Assembly: GCA_000754455.1 (NCBI GenBank)
Contig: JNSE01000032.1
Coordinates: 1-30,044 of the forward strand
Origin: an actinobacterium acAMD-2
GTDB lineage: Bacteria > Actinomycetota > Actinomycetes > UBA12327
Length of the DNA stretch: 30,044 nucleotides
Direction: 5' to 3'
Shown: piece by piece, positions 15,952 to 24,541 of the stretch
Layout of the letters: each line of letters starts with the position of its first letter
Numbering within the stretch: the stretch's first letter is position 1
Program-made: the position numbers and the translations under genes
Notes under the pieces: model-generated
The model's database searches: none
What the model saw: only the letters and a program-made list of their open reading frames with translations
Told to the model about the DNA's origin: nothing

Positions 15952-16632
15952 ATGGACCCGACCGCCTATCCTGACGCGGTGACCTCACTTGCCAATGAAC
16001 TCATCGCCTTGGGACCAGCCGCCCTTGATCCAGAACGGCTCGCTATCAGTTTTGGGCTGTTCGGTGTGCTGGCCATCGTCTTCGCTGAATGTGGGCTCCT
16101 CATTGGCTTCTTTTTGCCAGGTGACTCCCTGCTGTTTGCCGTTGGGCTGCTCATCGCCGGCGACCGCCTGAACCAAAACCTCATCGTCGTTGCAGCACTC
16201 ATTAGCGTCGCCGCTATTGCGGGCAATTTCACCGGCTACTTCATCGGAGCTAAAGCTGGACCTGCAGTCTTTTCGCGCCCACAGTCCAAAATTTTCAAAC
16301 CCGAGTATGTGACTAGGTCACAAGATTTCTTTGACAAGTACGGGCCAGCTGCTCTAATTCTTGCGCGCTTCACACCGATCGTTCGTACGGTGATTCCCGT
16401 CATGGCCGGCACGAGCAAGATGAACTTCACCCGTTTCGCGATTTATTCCAGCGTGGGCGGCGTCGTGTGGGCCTTCAGCATGACGACCTTGGGCTATTTC
16501 CTCGGCCAGATCGAGTGGGTTCAAAAGAACTTGGAAATCATCACTTTGATAATCGTGATAATTTCTGTGGTACCGATTGTTCAAGAAATTCGCAAGTTCA
16601 AGAAATCAACATCGCCGGACTCGTCTAGTTAA
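15952..16632 (+). CDS. DedA family membrane protein
   Basis: An integral membrane protein of the DedA/SNARE-associated (PF09335) family, about 226 residues. It has the family signatures FAECGLLIGFFLPGDSLLFAVG, GNFTGYFIGAKAG and ARFTPIVRTVIPVMAGTSKMNFTRF (the conserved F/Y-x-R...P...G block with the functionally required Arg), then two more hydrophobic helices. DedA proteins are linked to lipid-carrier (undecaprenyl phosphate) flipping and membrane homeostasis. The frame is open from 15865, but residues before the ATG at 15952 look unlike the family; GTG 15979 is another possible start, and neither has a clear ribosome-binding site. The neighbourhood with fbaA and pyrE matches other actinobacteria. 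Confidence 0.92.
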   Translation: MDPTAYPDAVTSLANELIALGPAALDPERLAISFGLFGVLAIVFAECGLLIGFFLPGDSLLFAVGLLIAGDRLNQNLIVVAALISVAAIAGNFTGYFIGAKAGPAVFSRPQSKIFKPEYVTRSQDFFDKYGPAALILARFTPIVRTVIPVMAGTSKMNFTRFAIYSSVGGVVWAFSMTTLGYFLGQIEWVQKNLEIITLIIVIISVVPIVQEIRKFKKSTSPDSSS

Positions 16633-16663
16633 CGCAGTGGGAACCTGCGAAGACTGAATCGAA

Positions 16664-17203
16664 CTACAGACCGAGATCCTCAAGTGAGTAAGCCGCGAAG
16701 TACGGCAAACCAGCTTCGGCAATCGTCGGGGCAGCACCGCGTTCAACCACCACAGCAACGGCCACAACTTCGGCTCCGGCTTCACGCAACGCCTCGACGG
16801 CAGTCAGAACCGATCCGCCCGTAGTCGAGGTGTCTTCTACCGCTAAGACCTTGCGACCGGCAACGTCTGGTCCTTCAACACGGCGCTGCAAACCATGTTG
16901 CTTCTCGCTTTTACGAACGATGAAAGCGTCGAGCGTGCGCCCTTGGGCAGCAGCTGCATGCATCATCGCTCCAGCCACCGGGTCCGCACCAAGCGTGAGC
17001 CCACCGACTGCATCAAATTCAATGTCCTTGGTGACGTCCAGCATGACCCGGCCGATCAAGGGCGCAGCTACTGCATCCAGCGTGACGCGACGAAGGTCGA
17101 CGTAGTAATCGGCTTCACGCCCCGACGACAAAATAACTTTGCCGTGAACAACAGCTTTATCGAGGATTTCCTGGCGCAATGCATCGCGGTCTGAGTTAGT
17201 CAC
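16664..17203 (-). CDS. pyrE: Orotate phosphoribosyltransferase
   Basis: A 179-residue type I phosphoribosyltransferase that joins orotate to PRPP to give OMP in pyrimidine synthesis. The PRPP loop is VLAVEDTSTTGGS (119-131). The catalytic-loop lysine region FIVRKSEKQHG and the N-terminal ILSSGREADYYVDLRRV substrate segment are typical of PyrE. The start is GTG. It converges on the DedA gene with 31 bases between, where only a short 5-bp hairpin is seen. No other pyr gene is adjacent, as in many actinobacteria. Confidence 0.95.
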   Translation of the reverse strand: MTNSDRDALRQEILDKAVVHGKVILSSGREADYYVDLRRVTLDAVAAPLIGRVMLDVTKDIEFDAVGGLTLGADPVAGAMMHAAAAQGRTLDAFIVRKSEKQHGLQRRVEGPDVAGRKVLAVEDTSTTGGSVLTAVEALREAGAEVVAVAVVVERGAAPTIAEAGLPYFAAYSLEDLGL

Positions 17204-17238
17204 GCGTGAACCCTAACGAACCCGGACTACAGCGCTGA

Positions 17239-18246
17239 CTAGGCCTTCTTTTGCGTGTCAAACCAGTTCAGCATGAGGTCCGCCATGTTCACCGAGGTGA
17301 TCGCCGCGCCCAAGTCGCCACCCGAGCGCGTCGTGCCACCCGGGAAGGTGTGGCCGCCTCCTACAGCGAGCAATACCTGGGTGGCGGCCTTGCATCCAGC
17401 CCAGGTGCGCAAAATGGCATCGGGAGCCAGGTTGGTGTCGGTGAAAGCAGGTTGGCAACCGTTGCCCTGAGCCCAATAGGTCATCACCTCTTCCACGCCG
17501 CCGAAGAATGCGGACTTGCCCTTATTGACCGGATCGGGCTTGTTGGGAACGCCGTCGATGCCGTTGTAAAAGGCGAGTTCATCCTTCGTGCCGTGATAGG
17601 CGTAAATCGGAATGGGGAATCTCTGAAAAGTGGGATCAACCAAGTTGACCCCACCGCCGGGAACGATCGCCGCAAATCGTTCACTGTCCGATTGTCCAAT
17701 CCACGTCGACATCGCTCCACCGGAGGAAAAACCCGTCGCAAAAATTCGTTTCTGATCAATGCAGAATTCGCTTGAGAGTTTGTCCAGCATCGCATTAGTG
17801 AACGAAACATCATCTGGAGTTGTGGCAATGCCTGGAACCGTCCAGCGTGCCGTTTCGGCTCCGCCCGTATCTCCCTGTGGTGCAACAACGATGTAGTTGC
17901 GAGCATTCGCCTTGGCGGACAAGTTGCTGCTGAAGTCATCAATCGATTGTGGATCCCCACCGGCGCCGTGGTAGTTGACGATGATGGGAAGGGCTACATC
18001 GCCGGAATAGGTTGCTGGAACCCATACGCGATATGTCCGGTTCAGGCCTTGAAAGGTCAGCTGATCATCCACGGCACCCTTGCGCGCCGATACCGGCTTG
18101 GGGCAAGGGGACGCAGCATTTGTCGCACTCGGTGAACCAAGGGGCGAGCTCACACCCGCTTGACCCGTGGTGACTTTGGTGCAGCCAGCCAGTACGAGCC
18201 CGGCAATGACCACCAACACGAGGGTGGGGAATTTCGGCATGAACAT
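17239..18246 (-). CDS. LpqC-like lipoprotein, PHB depolymerase/feruloyl esterase family
   Basis: A 335-residue secreted lipoprotein esterase. A signal peptide with the lipobox LVLAGC (lipidated C22) precedes a Ser/Thr/Pro-rich linker to about residue 50. The alpha/beta-hydrolase domain follows with YHGAGG (oxyanion region), nucleophile S174 in GFSSGG, D222 in YHGTKDE and H299 in GGGHTFPGG, the catalytic triad of the esterase-PHB family (compare mycobacterial LpqC). Several cysteines (around 48, 162, 264 and 285) may form disulfides outside the cell. It lacks a polyester-binding domain, so a soluble ester or plant-type phenolic ester is more likely than polymer. The promoter would lie in the 35-83 bases shared with the divergent aminotransferase. 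Confidence 0.88.
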   Translation of the reverse strand: MFMPKFPTLVLVVIAGLVLAGCTKVTTGQAGVSSPLGSPSATNAASPCPKPVSARKGAVDDQLTFQGLNRTYRVWVPATYSGDVALPIIVNYHGAGGDPQSIDDFSSNLSAKANARNYIVVAPQGDTGGAETARWTVPGIATTPDDVSFTNAMLDKLSSEFCIDQKRIFATGFSSGGAMSTWIGQSDSERFAAIVPGGGVNLVDPTFQRFPIPIYAYHGTKDELAFYNGIDGVPNKPDPVNKGKSAFFGGVEEVMTYWAQGNGCQPAFTDTNLAPDAILRTWAGCKAATQVLLAVGGGHTFPGGTTRSGGDLGAAITSVNMADLMLNWFDTQKKA

Positions 18247-18281
18247 GACGTCATCATCGCAAATGCCCTAGACATCGCAAG

Positions 18282-19508
18282 GTGAACAACCAAACCCCAA
18301 CCGAAGAGCTTTTCGCGTACGGTAGGTCGGTGCCTGAATCCGCTCGCCCTTGGCTTGCTCCCCACCTACGCAGTCTTGGAACGACCATCTTTGCTGAGAT
18401 GTCCGCGTTGGCCCTTGCCACGGATTCGATCAACTTGGGCCAGGGCTTTCCTGACACCGACGGTCCGGAATCCATTCGTGAAGCTGCCGTTGAGGCCTTG
18501 CGAGCAGGCAAAGGCAACCAGTACCCACCGGGCATAGGGATCCCTGAACTTCGCCAAGCTGTGGCTCGACATCAAATGCGTTGGTACAACCACGTCGTTG
18601 ATCCTGACACTGAGGTGTTAATCACTGCCGGTGCAACGGAGGCGATCGCCGGTGCAATCTTGGCGCTGGTTGATGAAGGTGATGAAGTCATTGCTCTCGA
18701 GCCGTACTACGACTCGTACGCGGCGTGCATCGCCATGGCAAGAGGTGTGCGCGTGCCCGTGACGCTTCGTGCACCCGACTTCCGCATTGACCTCAACGCG
18801 CTGAAAGCTGCCGTCACCCCTCGCACGACCATGCTTCTGATCAATTCGCCGCACAACCCCACCGGGATGGCACTAACCGAAGACGAACGACAGGCAATTT
18901 GTGACCTTGCCATCGAACACGACCTCGTCGTTGTCAGCGACGAGGTGTACGAGCACCTGATCTTTGATGGAAAGTCACACATTCCGCTAGCGACAATGCC
19001 GGGTATGGGCGAGCGCACTGTGACGATTAGTTCCGCGGGCAAAACGTTTTCTTACACTGGTTGGAAAATCGGATGGGCTATTGCTGCACCGGAGCTCTTG
19101 GCTGCTGTGCGCACCACCAAACAGTTCCTCACGTACGTGTCGGGTGGACCCTTTCAGTACGCCATCGCGCAGGCACTCGAACTTCCCGACCAGTACTACG
19201 GTGACTTCACCGCTGACCTGCAAGCCAAGCGCGATCTTCTCGTTAACGGGCTAGGCGAACTCGGGTTCGGGGTGACGATCCCAGAAGGGACGTACTTCAT
19301 CACCACCGACATCTCTCCGCTGGGCTTTAGCGATGGATTGGAGTTTTGTCGTCAACTCCCCGAGTTGGCCGGAGTTGTCGCCATCCCACATCAAGTCTTT
19401 TACGACAACGTCGATGCGGGAAGACCCCTGGTCCGGTGGGCGTTTTGTAAGCAAGAGTCCGTACTCAACGAAGCGTTAGAACGACTAGCCGTTCTCAAGA
19501 ACCGCTAA
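18282..19508 (+). CDS. Class I PLP aminotransferase, DapC-like (N-succinyldiaminopimelate aminotransferase candidate)
   Basis: A fold-type I aminotransferase of up to 408 residues. LRSLGTTIFAEMSALAL...INLGQGFPDTDGP, NQYPPGIGIPELRQAVA, NSPHNPTGMAL (PLP-binding Asn), SDEVYEHLIFDG (D220, Y223) and SSAGKTFSYTGWKIGW (Schiff-base K254) match the actinobacterial DapC / kynurenine aminotransferase-like group (Rv0858c type). Its likely role is the aminotransferase step of lysine/diaminopimelate synthesis; methionine- or kynurenine-related activity is an alternative. The listed start is GTG at 18282. GTG at 18330 is preceded by a better GGTAGG signal and begins nearer the conserved region, so the true protein may be 16 residues shorter. 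Confidence 0.88.
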   Translation: MNNQTPTEELFAYGRSVPESARPWLAPHLRSLGTTIFAEMSALALATDSINLGQGFPDTDGPESIREAAVEALRAGKGNQYPPGIGIPELRQAVARHQMRWYNHVVDPDTEVLITAGATEAIAGAILALVDEGDEVIALEPYYDSYAACIAMARGVRVPVTLRAPDFRIDLNALKAAVTPRTTMLLINSPHNPTGMALTEDERQAICDLAIEHDLVVVSDEVYEHLIFDGKSHIPLATMPGMGERTVTISSAGKTFSYTGWKIGWAIAAPELLAAVRTTKQFLTYVSGGPFQYAIAQALELPDQYYGDFTADLQAKRDLLVNGLGELGFGVTIPEGTYFITTDISPLGFSDGLEFCRQLPELAGVVAIPHQVFYDNVDAGRPLVRWAFCKQESVLNEALERLAVLKNR

Positions 19509-20580
19509 CGCCAAGTGGCCACCGGGCCAACATTTCGTCGCGTACCGCACCGGTCTGCGCTTGCACAAGAAAGAACAGCGCTTCACGCGCCCAACGTTGT
19601 GCTGGGTTATCCAAAGCAATGGCTGATCCGCCGGTCGCAGCAACCATTGCTGCTGTTGCCTCATGTGCCAGAAGCAAACTCATGGCCCGTACCCGCAGTC
19701 TTTCCTCATGGGCATCATCGGCTGCAACTTCATCGACTAAGTGATAAGCCAACGCACGCAATTGCTCCGCTCTCAGGGCAAATTCGTGACCGGCATCGAC
19801 TGCGCGGGTCAGCGACTTTTGTTCACCACGTTCAATCAATGCTCTGGTTACTCGATCAAGCAACCCAAAAACCGCAGGAGAGGTGTTCACTGTTCGATTG
19901 GTGTCATCGCGATGCCATTGCTCAAGGGGACTAACGCGAACCACTTCGTCCGCGGTTACCAACATGGAGTTCAGCTGCACGGCCACGGTGCGCGTACCAC
20001 CCATCACCATCAAGGGCAGCGGTCCGCTTGCCGATAGCCCTGCCCGCTGACGAGCCGGAATCAACGTTTCCACGACGCGACCATCGGTGGTTTGTGCCAT
20101 CAGCGCCAGCGCATCGGTCACACCCCAACCCGTGACCCAATCAAGATGGCCCGTAATTCGCCACCCTTCGCCATGTGGCTCAGCAACCACTTGCGGGGGC
20201 CCTGGTCGACGCAAATGCGCGAAAGCCACTGCGCCAAGGGCTTGACCTGAACACACTTTGCGACGCCACCGATCGTGTAGGTCCACATTCTCGGTCGTTA
20301 AGACCGCATCGAGCGCTGAGCGGTGTTGAGTCACCACGAACCACGTAGTTCCGCATGCTCCTGCTAACAATTCGGTGATGCGACGTGCAACATCGAGAGG
20401 AGCAGCCGCGCCACCAAACTCCAACGGTGCACTAGGAGCGATCAAGCCTTGCTTAGCGACGACATCAAGGCGGGCCCGCGAGATTCCTTCGCGCTCAACT
20501 TTCGCGGCATCGCGTTCGAAAGTCTCGGCCAAGGCCTGGGCGGCCTTCACCAATCGATGCTCATCTCCTTGAGCTGTCAT
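19495..20580 (-). CDS. Acyl-CoA dehydrogenase-like flavoprotein, last gene of heat-shock operon
   Basis: A 361-residue member of the acyl-CoA dehydrogenase superfamily. It has the N-terminal helical domain (VVAKQGLIAPSAPLEFGGAAAPL, then LAGACGTTWFVVTQH), the beta-domain (GEGWRITGHLDWVTGWGVTDALALMAQ) and the C-terminal helices (ATGGSAIALDNPAQRWAREALFFLVQAQTG). The conserved Tyr-Glu-Gly catalytic region of classical acyl-CoA dehydrogenases is not evident, and the C-terminal pattern is closer to ACAD-like hydroxylases or desaturases, so its reaction is open. An upstream in-frame start exists, but ATG at 20580 overlaps the hspR stop as ATGA, which indicates translational coupling and makes this the fifth gene of the dnaK operon. 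Its 3' end overlaps the convergent DapC-like gene by 14 bases. Confidence 0.82.
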   Translation of the reverse strand: MTAQGDEHRLVKAAQALAETFERDAAKVEREGISRARLDVVAKQGLIAPSAPLEFGGAAAPLDVARRITELLAGACGTTWFVVTQHRSALDAVLTTENVDLHDRWRRKVCSGQALGAVAFAHLRRPGPPQVVAEPHGEGWRITGHLDWVTGWGVTDALALMAQTTDGRVVETLIPARQRAGLSASGPLPLMVMGGTRTVAVQLNSMLVTADEVVRVSPLEQWHRDDTNRTVNTSPAVFGLLDRVTRALIERGEQKSLTRAVDAGHEFALRAEQLRALAYHLVDEVAADDAHEERLRVRAMSLLLAHEATAAMVAATGGSAIALDNPAQRWAREALFFLVQAQTGAVRDEMLARWPLGVSGS

Positions 20581-20957
20581 TGCGGATCGGACCGCCACAC
20601 CACAAGCGCGCCACCTTCAGGAAGTGGAATCAATTCACGACGTCGGGCCATCTGGCCATCAAGTTCGTCCTGGAGCATCAACACCATGGCCCGCAAGTGA
20701 TCAACTTCCGCTTCTAGCTCCATAACGCGCTTAATGCCTTCCAGGTTCAAGCCTGTTTGCGCCAACGTCTGCACGTGTTGGAGGCGGCGTACGTCAATAA
20801 GTGAGTACCGGCGGCCGCCTGGAGTGCGTTGTGGTGAGACCAATCCCATGCGGTCGTACTGCCGCAAGGTCTGCGGGTGAAGACCAGAGAGTTGAGCTGC
20901 AACAGAAATCACAAAGACCGGAGTGGAATCGTTGTGTTCTGCATAGCGAGCATTCAT
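20577..20957 (-). CDS. hspR: MerR-family heat-shock repressor HspR
   Basis: A 126-residue regulator with the MerR helix-turn-helix at its N-terminus (VFVISVAAQLSGLHPQTLRQYDRMGLVSPQRTPGGRRYSLIDVRRL) and a short coiled-coil (GIKRVMELEAEVDHLRAMVLMLQDEL). The HspR hallmark Q-TLR-YDR-GL is intact. In actinobacteria HspR with DnaK represses the dnaK operon through HAIR inverted repeats. It is fourth in the operon, 5 bases after the dnaJ stop, and its own stop overlaps the acyl-CoA-dehydrogenase-like start. A HAIR-like element upstream of dnaK fits autoregulation. Confidence 0.96.
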   Translation of the reverse strand: MNARYAEHNDSTPVFVISVAAQLSGLHPQTLRQYDRMGLVSPQRTPGGRRYSLIDVRRLQHVQTLAQTGLNLEGIKRVMELEAEVDHLRAMVLMLQDELDGQMARRRELIPLPEGGALVVWRSDPQ

Positions 20958-20962
20958 CTACC

Positions 20963-22087
20963 TCACCCCTGTCCAAACAAATCAGCACGCAGGTCAATAT
21001 CTGCGGTGGCGTCGCGTAACGCTTCAACCGCTGCCTTCATCGGTTCAGTCAAGCGTTGCGGAATAACAACTTCAACCGTGACGAGCAAATCTCCATCACC
21101 GGACTTGCCGCTACGCACACCGGCACCCTTGACCCGAAACTTTTTGCCACTGGCAGTGCCCGGTGGAATGCGCAACGTCACCGCATCGCCATGCAATGTC
21201 GGAACACGCACATCGGCGCCCAAAGCCGCTTCCGAAAAACTCAAAGGAACTGTCAGTGTGAGGTTCTTTCCCGAGCGCCCGAAAAGTCGGTGCGGCACCA
21301 CGTTGACAGTGACAAACAAATCACCAGCGGGGGCACCAGTTTCACCCGCGCCGCCCTTGCCTTTGAGGCGAATGCGCTGACCATCGCTGACTCCTTGAGG
21401 CAATCGAGCGTTGATGGTTCGTGTTTGTGCCGAAATTCCTCGACCACGGCAACCAGTGCAAGGGGATTCCGCCACCCGGCCACGGCCTTGGCACGCATTG
21501 CATGGCTCAGCGAAGGCAAATCCACCAGCATTGCGACTGACCTGTCCAGTCCCCTGGCACGAGCCACACTGGGAAATGCGTGTTCCCGGTTGAGCACCAC
21601 TACCGGCACACGTTGCACAGGCTGCGTCCGTTGTGACGCGGAGGGAAACCGTTGCGCCATCCATGGCATTAACAAAACTGACGGTGGTTTGTGTTTCGAA
21701 ATCAGCACCACGTCGCGGACCACGTCGACGACCACGGCCGCCACCAAATAGGTCTCCAAAGACGTCGCTAAAACCGCCACCTTGACCACCGAACATGTCA
21801 TTGACGTCAAACCCGCCGGCTCCACCGTTTGGCGCGCGGTAGCCGCCCGAAGCGGATGTGGCGCGCACTTCGTCGTATTCCGCACGACGAGCTGGATCGC
21901 TCAAGACCGAATGGGCTTCGGAAATTTCCTTAAAGCGCTCTTCGGCCGCTGTATCACCCTTGTTTTTGTCCGGATGAAACTCCACCGCTAGCTTGCGATA
22001 CGCCTTTTTGATGGCATCCGCATCAGCATTCTTAGGGACACCAAGAGCGGCGTAGTAGTCCTTTTCAATAAAGTCTTTAACCGACAT
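20963..22087 (-). CDS. dnaJ: Chaperone protein DnaJ
   Basis: A 374-residue Hsp40 co-chaperone that stimulates DnaK ATPase. The order is the J domain (DYYAALGVPKNAD, with the HPD motif in EFHPDKNKG), a G/F-rich linker (FGGQGGGFSDVFGDLFGGG) with a basic RGRRRGPRRG stretch, then four CxxC-type zinc repeats (CATCAGSG, CGSCQGTG, CNACQGRG, CTGCRGRG) and the C-terminal substrate-binding domains. It is a full type A DnaJ. The opening SVKDFIEKDYYAALGV resembles the operon-borne DnaJ1 of actinobacteria. It starts 64 bases after grpE with a strong GGAGAGGAGGGG upstream of the ATG. Confidence 0.97.
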   Translation of the reverse strand: MSVKDFIEKDYYAALGVPKNADADAIKKAYRKLAVEFHPDKNKGDTAAEERFKEISEAHSVLSDPARRAEYDEVRATSASGGYRAPNGGAGGFDVNDMFGGQGGGFSDVFGDLFGGGRGRRRGPRRGADFETQTTVSFVNAMDGATVSLRVTTDAACATCAGSGAQPGTRISQCGSCQGTGQVSRNAGGFAFAEPCNACQGRGRVAESPCTGCRGRGISAQTRTINARLPQGVSDGQRIRLKGKGGAGETGAPAGDLFVTVNVVPHRLFGRSGKNLTLTVPLSFSEAALGADVRVPTLHGDAVTLRIPPGTASGKKFRVKGAGVRSGKSGDGDLLVTVEVVIPQRLTEPMKAAVEALRDATADIDLRADLFGQG

Positions 22088-22151
22088 CGATGTCCCCTCC
22101 TCTCCTGCTCACATCATCTGCGGGGAAGCCGCGGTCTGTAGCAATCCAGCG

Positions 22152-22682
22152 TTATTCGGGTTCGGCGACAGCCACACGTGCTGGTCGAACAACCTTGTCC
22201 CTCAAGCGATAACCAGGTTGGAATACCTCAACGCACGTCGCCTCAGTGACTTCGTCTGAATGACTATGCGCGATGGCTTCGTGGACCATGGGATCAAAGG
22301 CCTCACCCACTTCGCCAAAAGTTTCCAAACCGAGCCGAGCAACGGTGGCCTCGAGTGATTCGCCGACTAACTTGAAGCCGCCCTCTAACTCACCGTGGAT
22401 GCGAGCACGGCCAATGTCATCGAGAACTGGCAATAACTCCGTCAAGACTGCGGCAATCGCCAGGTCGCGAGAAGTTTCGCGATCGCGATCGACGCGCTTG
22501 CGGTAGTTCGCGTACTCGGCCTGCAGGCGCTGTAGATCAGCAGTGCGTTCGGCGAGGTCACGAGTCAGTGCATCGGCATCGTTAACCAAATGTTCTTGAA
22601 GTTGAGCGAACTCTGCATCGAGCGGATCAACCGCAGGATCAACACTTTCGGGTTGATCCTGCGGTTGGTCAGGCGAACTCAC
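22152..22682 (-). CDS. grpE: Nucleotide exchange factor GrpE
   Basis: A 176-residue nucleotide exchange factor for DnaK. An acidic, Pro/Gln-rich N-terminus (about 40 residues) is followed by the long coiled-coil (LTRDLAERTADLQRLQAEYANYRKRVDRDRE) and the beta-wing domain ending in FQPGYRLRDKVVRPARVAVAE, the GrpE signature. The start is GTG, overlapping the dnaK stop by 4 bases (GTGA). A perfect 16-bp inverted repeat covers early codons and is reported separately. Confidence 0.96.
   Translation of the reverse strand: MSSPDQPQDQPESVDPAVDPLDAEFAQLQEHLVNDADALTRDLAERTADLQRLQAEYANYRKRVDRDRETSRDLAIAAVLTELLPVLDDIGRARIHGELEGGFKLVGESLEATVARLGLETFGEVGEAFDPMVHEAIAHSHSDEVTEATCVEVFQPGYRLRDKVVRPARVAVAEPE
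22628..22667 (-). promoter_or_regulatory. Perfect 16-bp inverted repeat in early grpE codons
   Basis: CAACCGCAGGATCAAC (22628-22643) and its exact reverse complement (22652-22667) are separated by 8 bases; three further outer pairs are possible, one of them G-T. The transcript from the dnaK promoter would fold this into a strong hairpin starting about 15 bases after the grpE GTG. There is no T-tract, so it is not a simple terminator. It could tune grpE translation or stabilise the 3' end of dnaK mRNA. Confidence 0.5.
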
Positions 22683-24511
22683 TTGTCTTCGTCCTCATCA
22701 ACGATTTCGGCATCGACCACAGCCTCGTCATCAACGAATTCGGGCTCCTCGGCTGCACCAGAGGGAGCATTTTGCGCATACATCGCAGCGCCCAATGCCT
22801 GGCTAGCTGTAGCGGCCTTCTCTGTGGCTGCCTTGATGGCATCCATGTCGTTGCCTTCGAGGGTGGTCTTCAGTTCAGCCAAAGCTGACTCGACTTCGCC
22901 ACGAGTATCCTCAGGGAGTTTGTCTTCGTTCTCCTTGATGAACTTCTCAGTGGAGTACACCAAGGATTCACCGGTGTTACGAATTTCGACTTCCTCACGA
23001 CGCTGGCGATCTTCATCAGCGTGAGCTTCAGCATCGCGCATCATCTTGTCGATCTCGTCCTTCGACAGTGCCGAGCCACCCGTGATCTGCATGGACTGTT
23101 CCTTACCAGTCCCCAGGTCCTTGGCCGTCACATGCACGATGCCGTTGGCGTCAATGTCAAAGGTGACTTCGATCTGCGGAACGCCACGGGGTGCCGGTGG
23201 CAATCCCGTGAGTTCAAAGGTGCCCAGTCGCTTGTTGGCAGACGCTAGTTCGCGCTCGCCTTGGTACACCTGAATCTGCACCGATGGCTGATTGTCATCA
23301 GCGGTCGTGAAGATTTCCGAACGCTTCGTGGGGATCGTGGTGTTGCGTTCGATCAGGCGCGTCATGATGCCGCCCTTGGTCTCGATGCCCAGTGACAAGG
23401 GCGTGACGTCGAGGAGCAAAACGTCCTTGACTTCACCCTTGAGCACACCGGCCTGCAAGGCAGCTCCAACAGCAACGACTTCGTCAGGGTTGACGCCCTT
23501 GCTGGGCTCCTTGCCGCCGGTCAAGCCCTTGACCAATTCGGTCACTGCGGGCATACGGGTTGATCCACCGACCAAAACGATCTGATCAATGTCGGCCACC
23601 TTGACGCCACCGTCTTTGATGACGCGCTCGAACGGTGCCTTGCAGCGCGCGAGCAAATCGGCCGTCAGTGATTCAAACTGCGCGCGAGTGATCTGCTCAT
23701 CCAAGAACAACGGGTTCTTGTCGGCATCCACAGTGATGTAAGGCAGGTTGATCGAGGTTTGCTGTGAGCTTGACAGCTCGATCTTGGCCTTTTCAGCAGC
23801 CTCACGAATGCGCTGCATTGCCATCTTGTCCTTGGCCAAGTCAATGCCATTGGCGGCCCGGAAGGTCGTGACGAGGTGATCTACCAACGCCTGGTCCCAG
23901 TCGTCACCACCGAGTTGGTTATCGCCACTGGTGGACTTGACTTCGACCACGCCGTCGCCGATTTCGAGCAGTGACACGTCGAAGGTTCCACCACCGAGGT
24001 CGAAGACCAAAATGGTTTGTTCGGCATCAGCCTTGTCCAAGCCATACGCCAGTGCTGCTGCAGTGGGCTCGTTAATGATGCGCAAGACATTGAGTCCAGC
24101 GATCTCGCCGGCTTCCTTTGTTGCTTGACGCTCGGAGTCATTGAAGTACGCGGGCACCGTGATGACTGCGTCGCTGACGGGTTCACCGAGGTATGCCTCG
24201 GCGTCGCGCTTGAGCTTTTGCAAAACGCGCGCGCTGATTTCCTGCGGCGAGTAAGCCTTGCCATCAATGTCCGCGGTCTTCCACGTGGTGCCCATGTGGC
24301 GCTTGACCGAACGAATCGTGCGGTCCACGTTGGTGACGGCTTGGCGCTTGGCGACTTCACCCACGAGCACTTCGCCATTCTTGGCGAACGCGACGATGGA
24401 CGCGGTGGTGCGCGATCCTTCGGCGTTAGCGATAACGGTGGGTTCGCCACCTTCAAGTACGGCCACCACAGAGTTGGTGGTTCCTAGGTCGATGCCTACG
24501 GCACGAGCCAT
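22679..24511 (-). CDS. dnaK: Chaperone protein DnaK (Hsp70)
   Basis: A 610-residue Hsp70. It begins with the nucleotide-binding signature GIDLGTTNSVVAVLEGGEP, has the phosphate and adenosine motifs (VFDLGGGTFDVSLLEIGDG; VLVGGSTRMPAV), the interdomain linker DVLLLDVTPLSLGIETKGG, the substrate-binding domain and an acidic disordered tail (EFVDDEAVVDAEIVDEDEDK). It folds and protects proteins and is HspR's corepressor in actinobacteria. It is the first gene of the operon, with GGAGG just upstream of the ATG and a HAIR-like repeat further upstream. Confidence 0.99.
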   Translation of the reverse strand: MARAVGIDLGTTNSVVAVLEGGEPTVIANAEGSRTTASIVAFAKNGEVLVGEVAKRQAVTNVDRTIRSVKRHMGTTWKTADIDGKAYSPQEISARVLQKLKRDAEAYLGEPVSDAVITVPAYFNDSERQATKEAGEIAGLNVLRIINEPTAAALAYGLDKADAEQTILVFDLGGGTFDVSLLEIGDGVVEVKSTSGDNQLGGDDWDQALVDHLVTTFRAANGIDLAKDKMAMQRIREAAEKAKIELSSSQQTSINLPYITVDADKNPLFLDEQITRAQFESLTADLLARCKAPFERVIKDGGVKVADIDQIVLVGGSTRMPAVTELVKGLTGGKEPSKGVNPDEVVAVGAALQAGVLKGEVKDVLLLDVTPLSLGIETKGGIMTRLIERNTTIPTKRSEIFTTADDNQPSVQIQVYQGERELASANKRLGTFELTGLPPAPRGVPQIEVTFDIDANGIVHVTAKDLGTGKEQSMQITGGSALSKDEIDKMMRDAEAHADEDRQRREEVEIRNTGESLVYSTEKFIKENEDKLPEDTRGEVESALAELKTTLEGNDMDAIKAATEKAATASQALGAAMYAQNAPSGAAEEPEFVDDEAVVDAEIVDEDEDK

Positions 24512-24541
24512 GTCTTGCCTCCGAATTACTGGTTCTTATCT

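Noticed and set aside
16633..16649. Terminator between DedA and pyrE
   Set aside because: A 5-bp CGCAG/CTGCG stem without a T-run is too weak to call.
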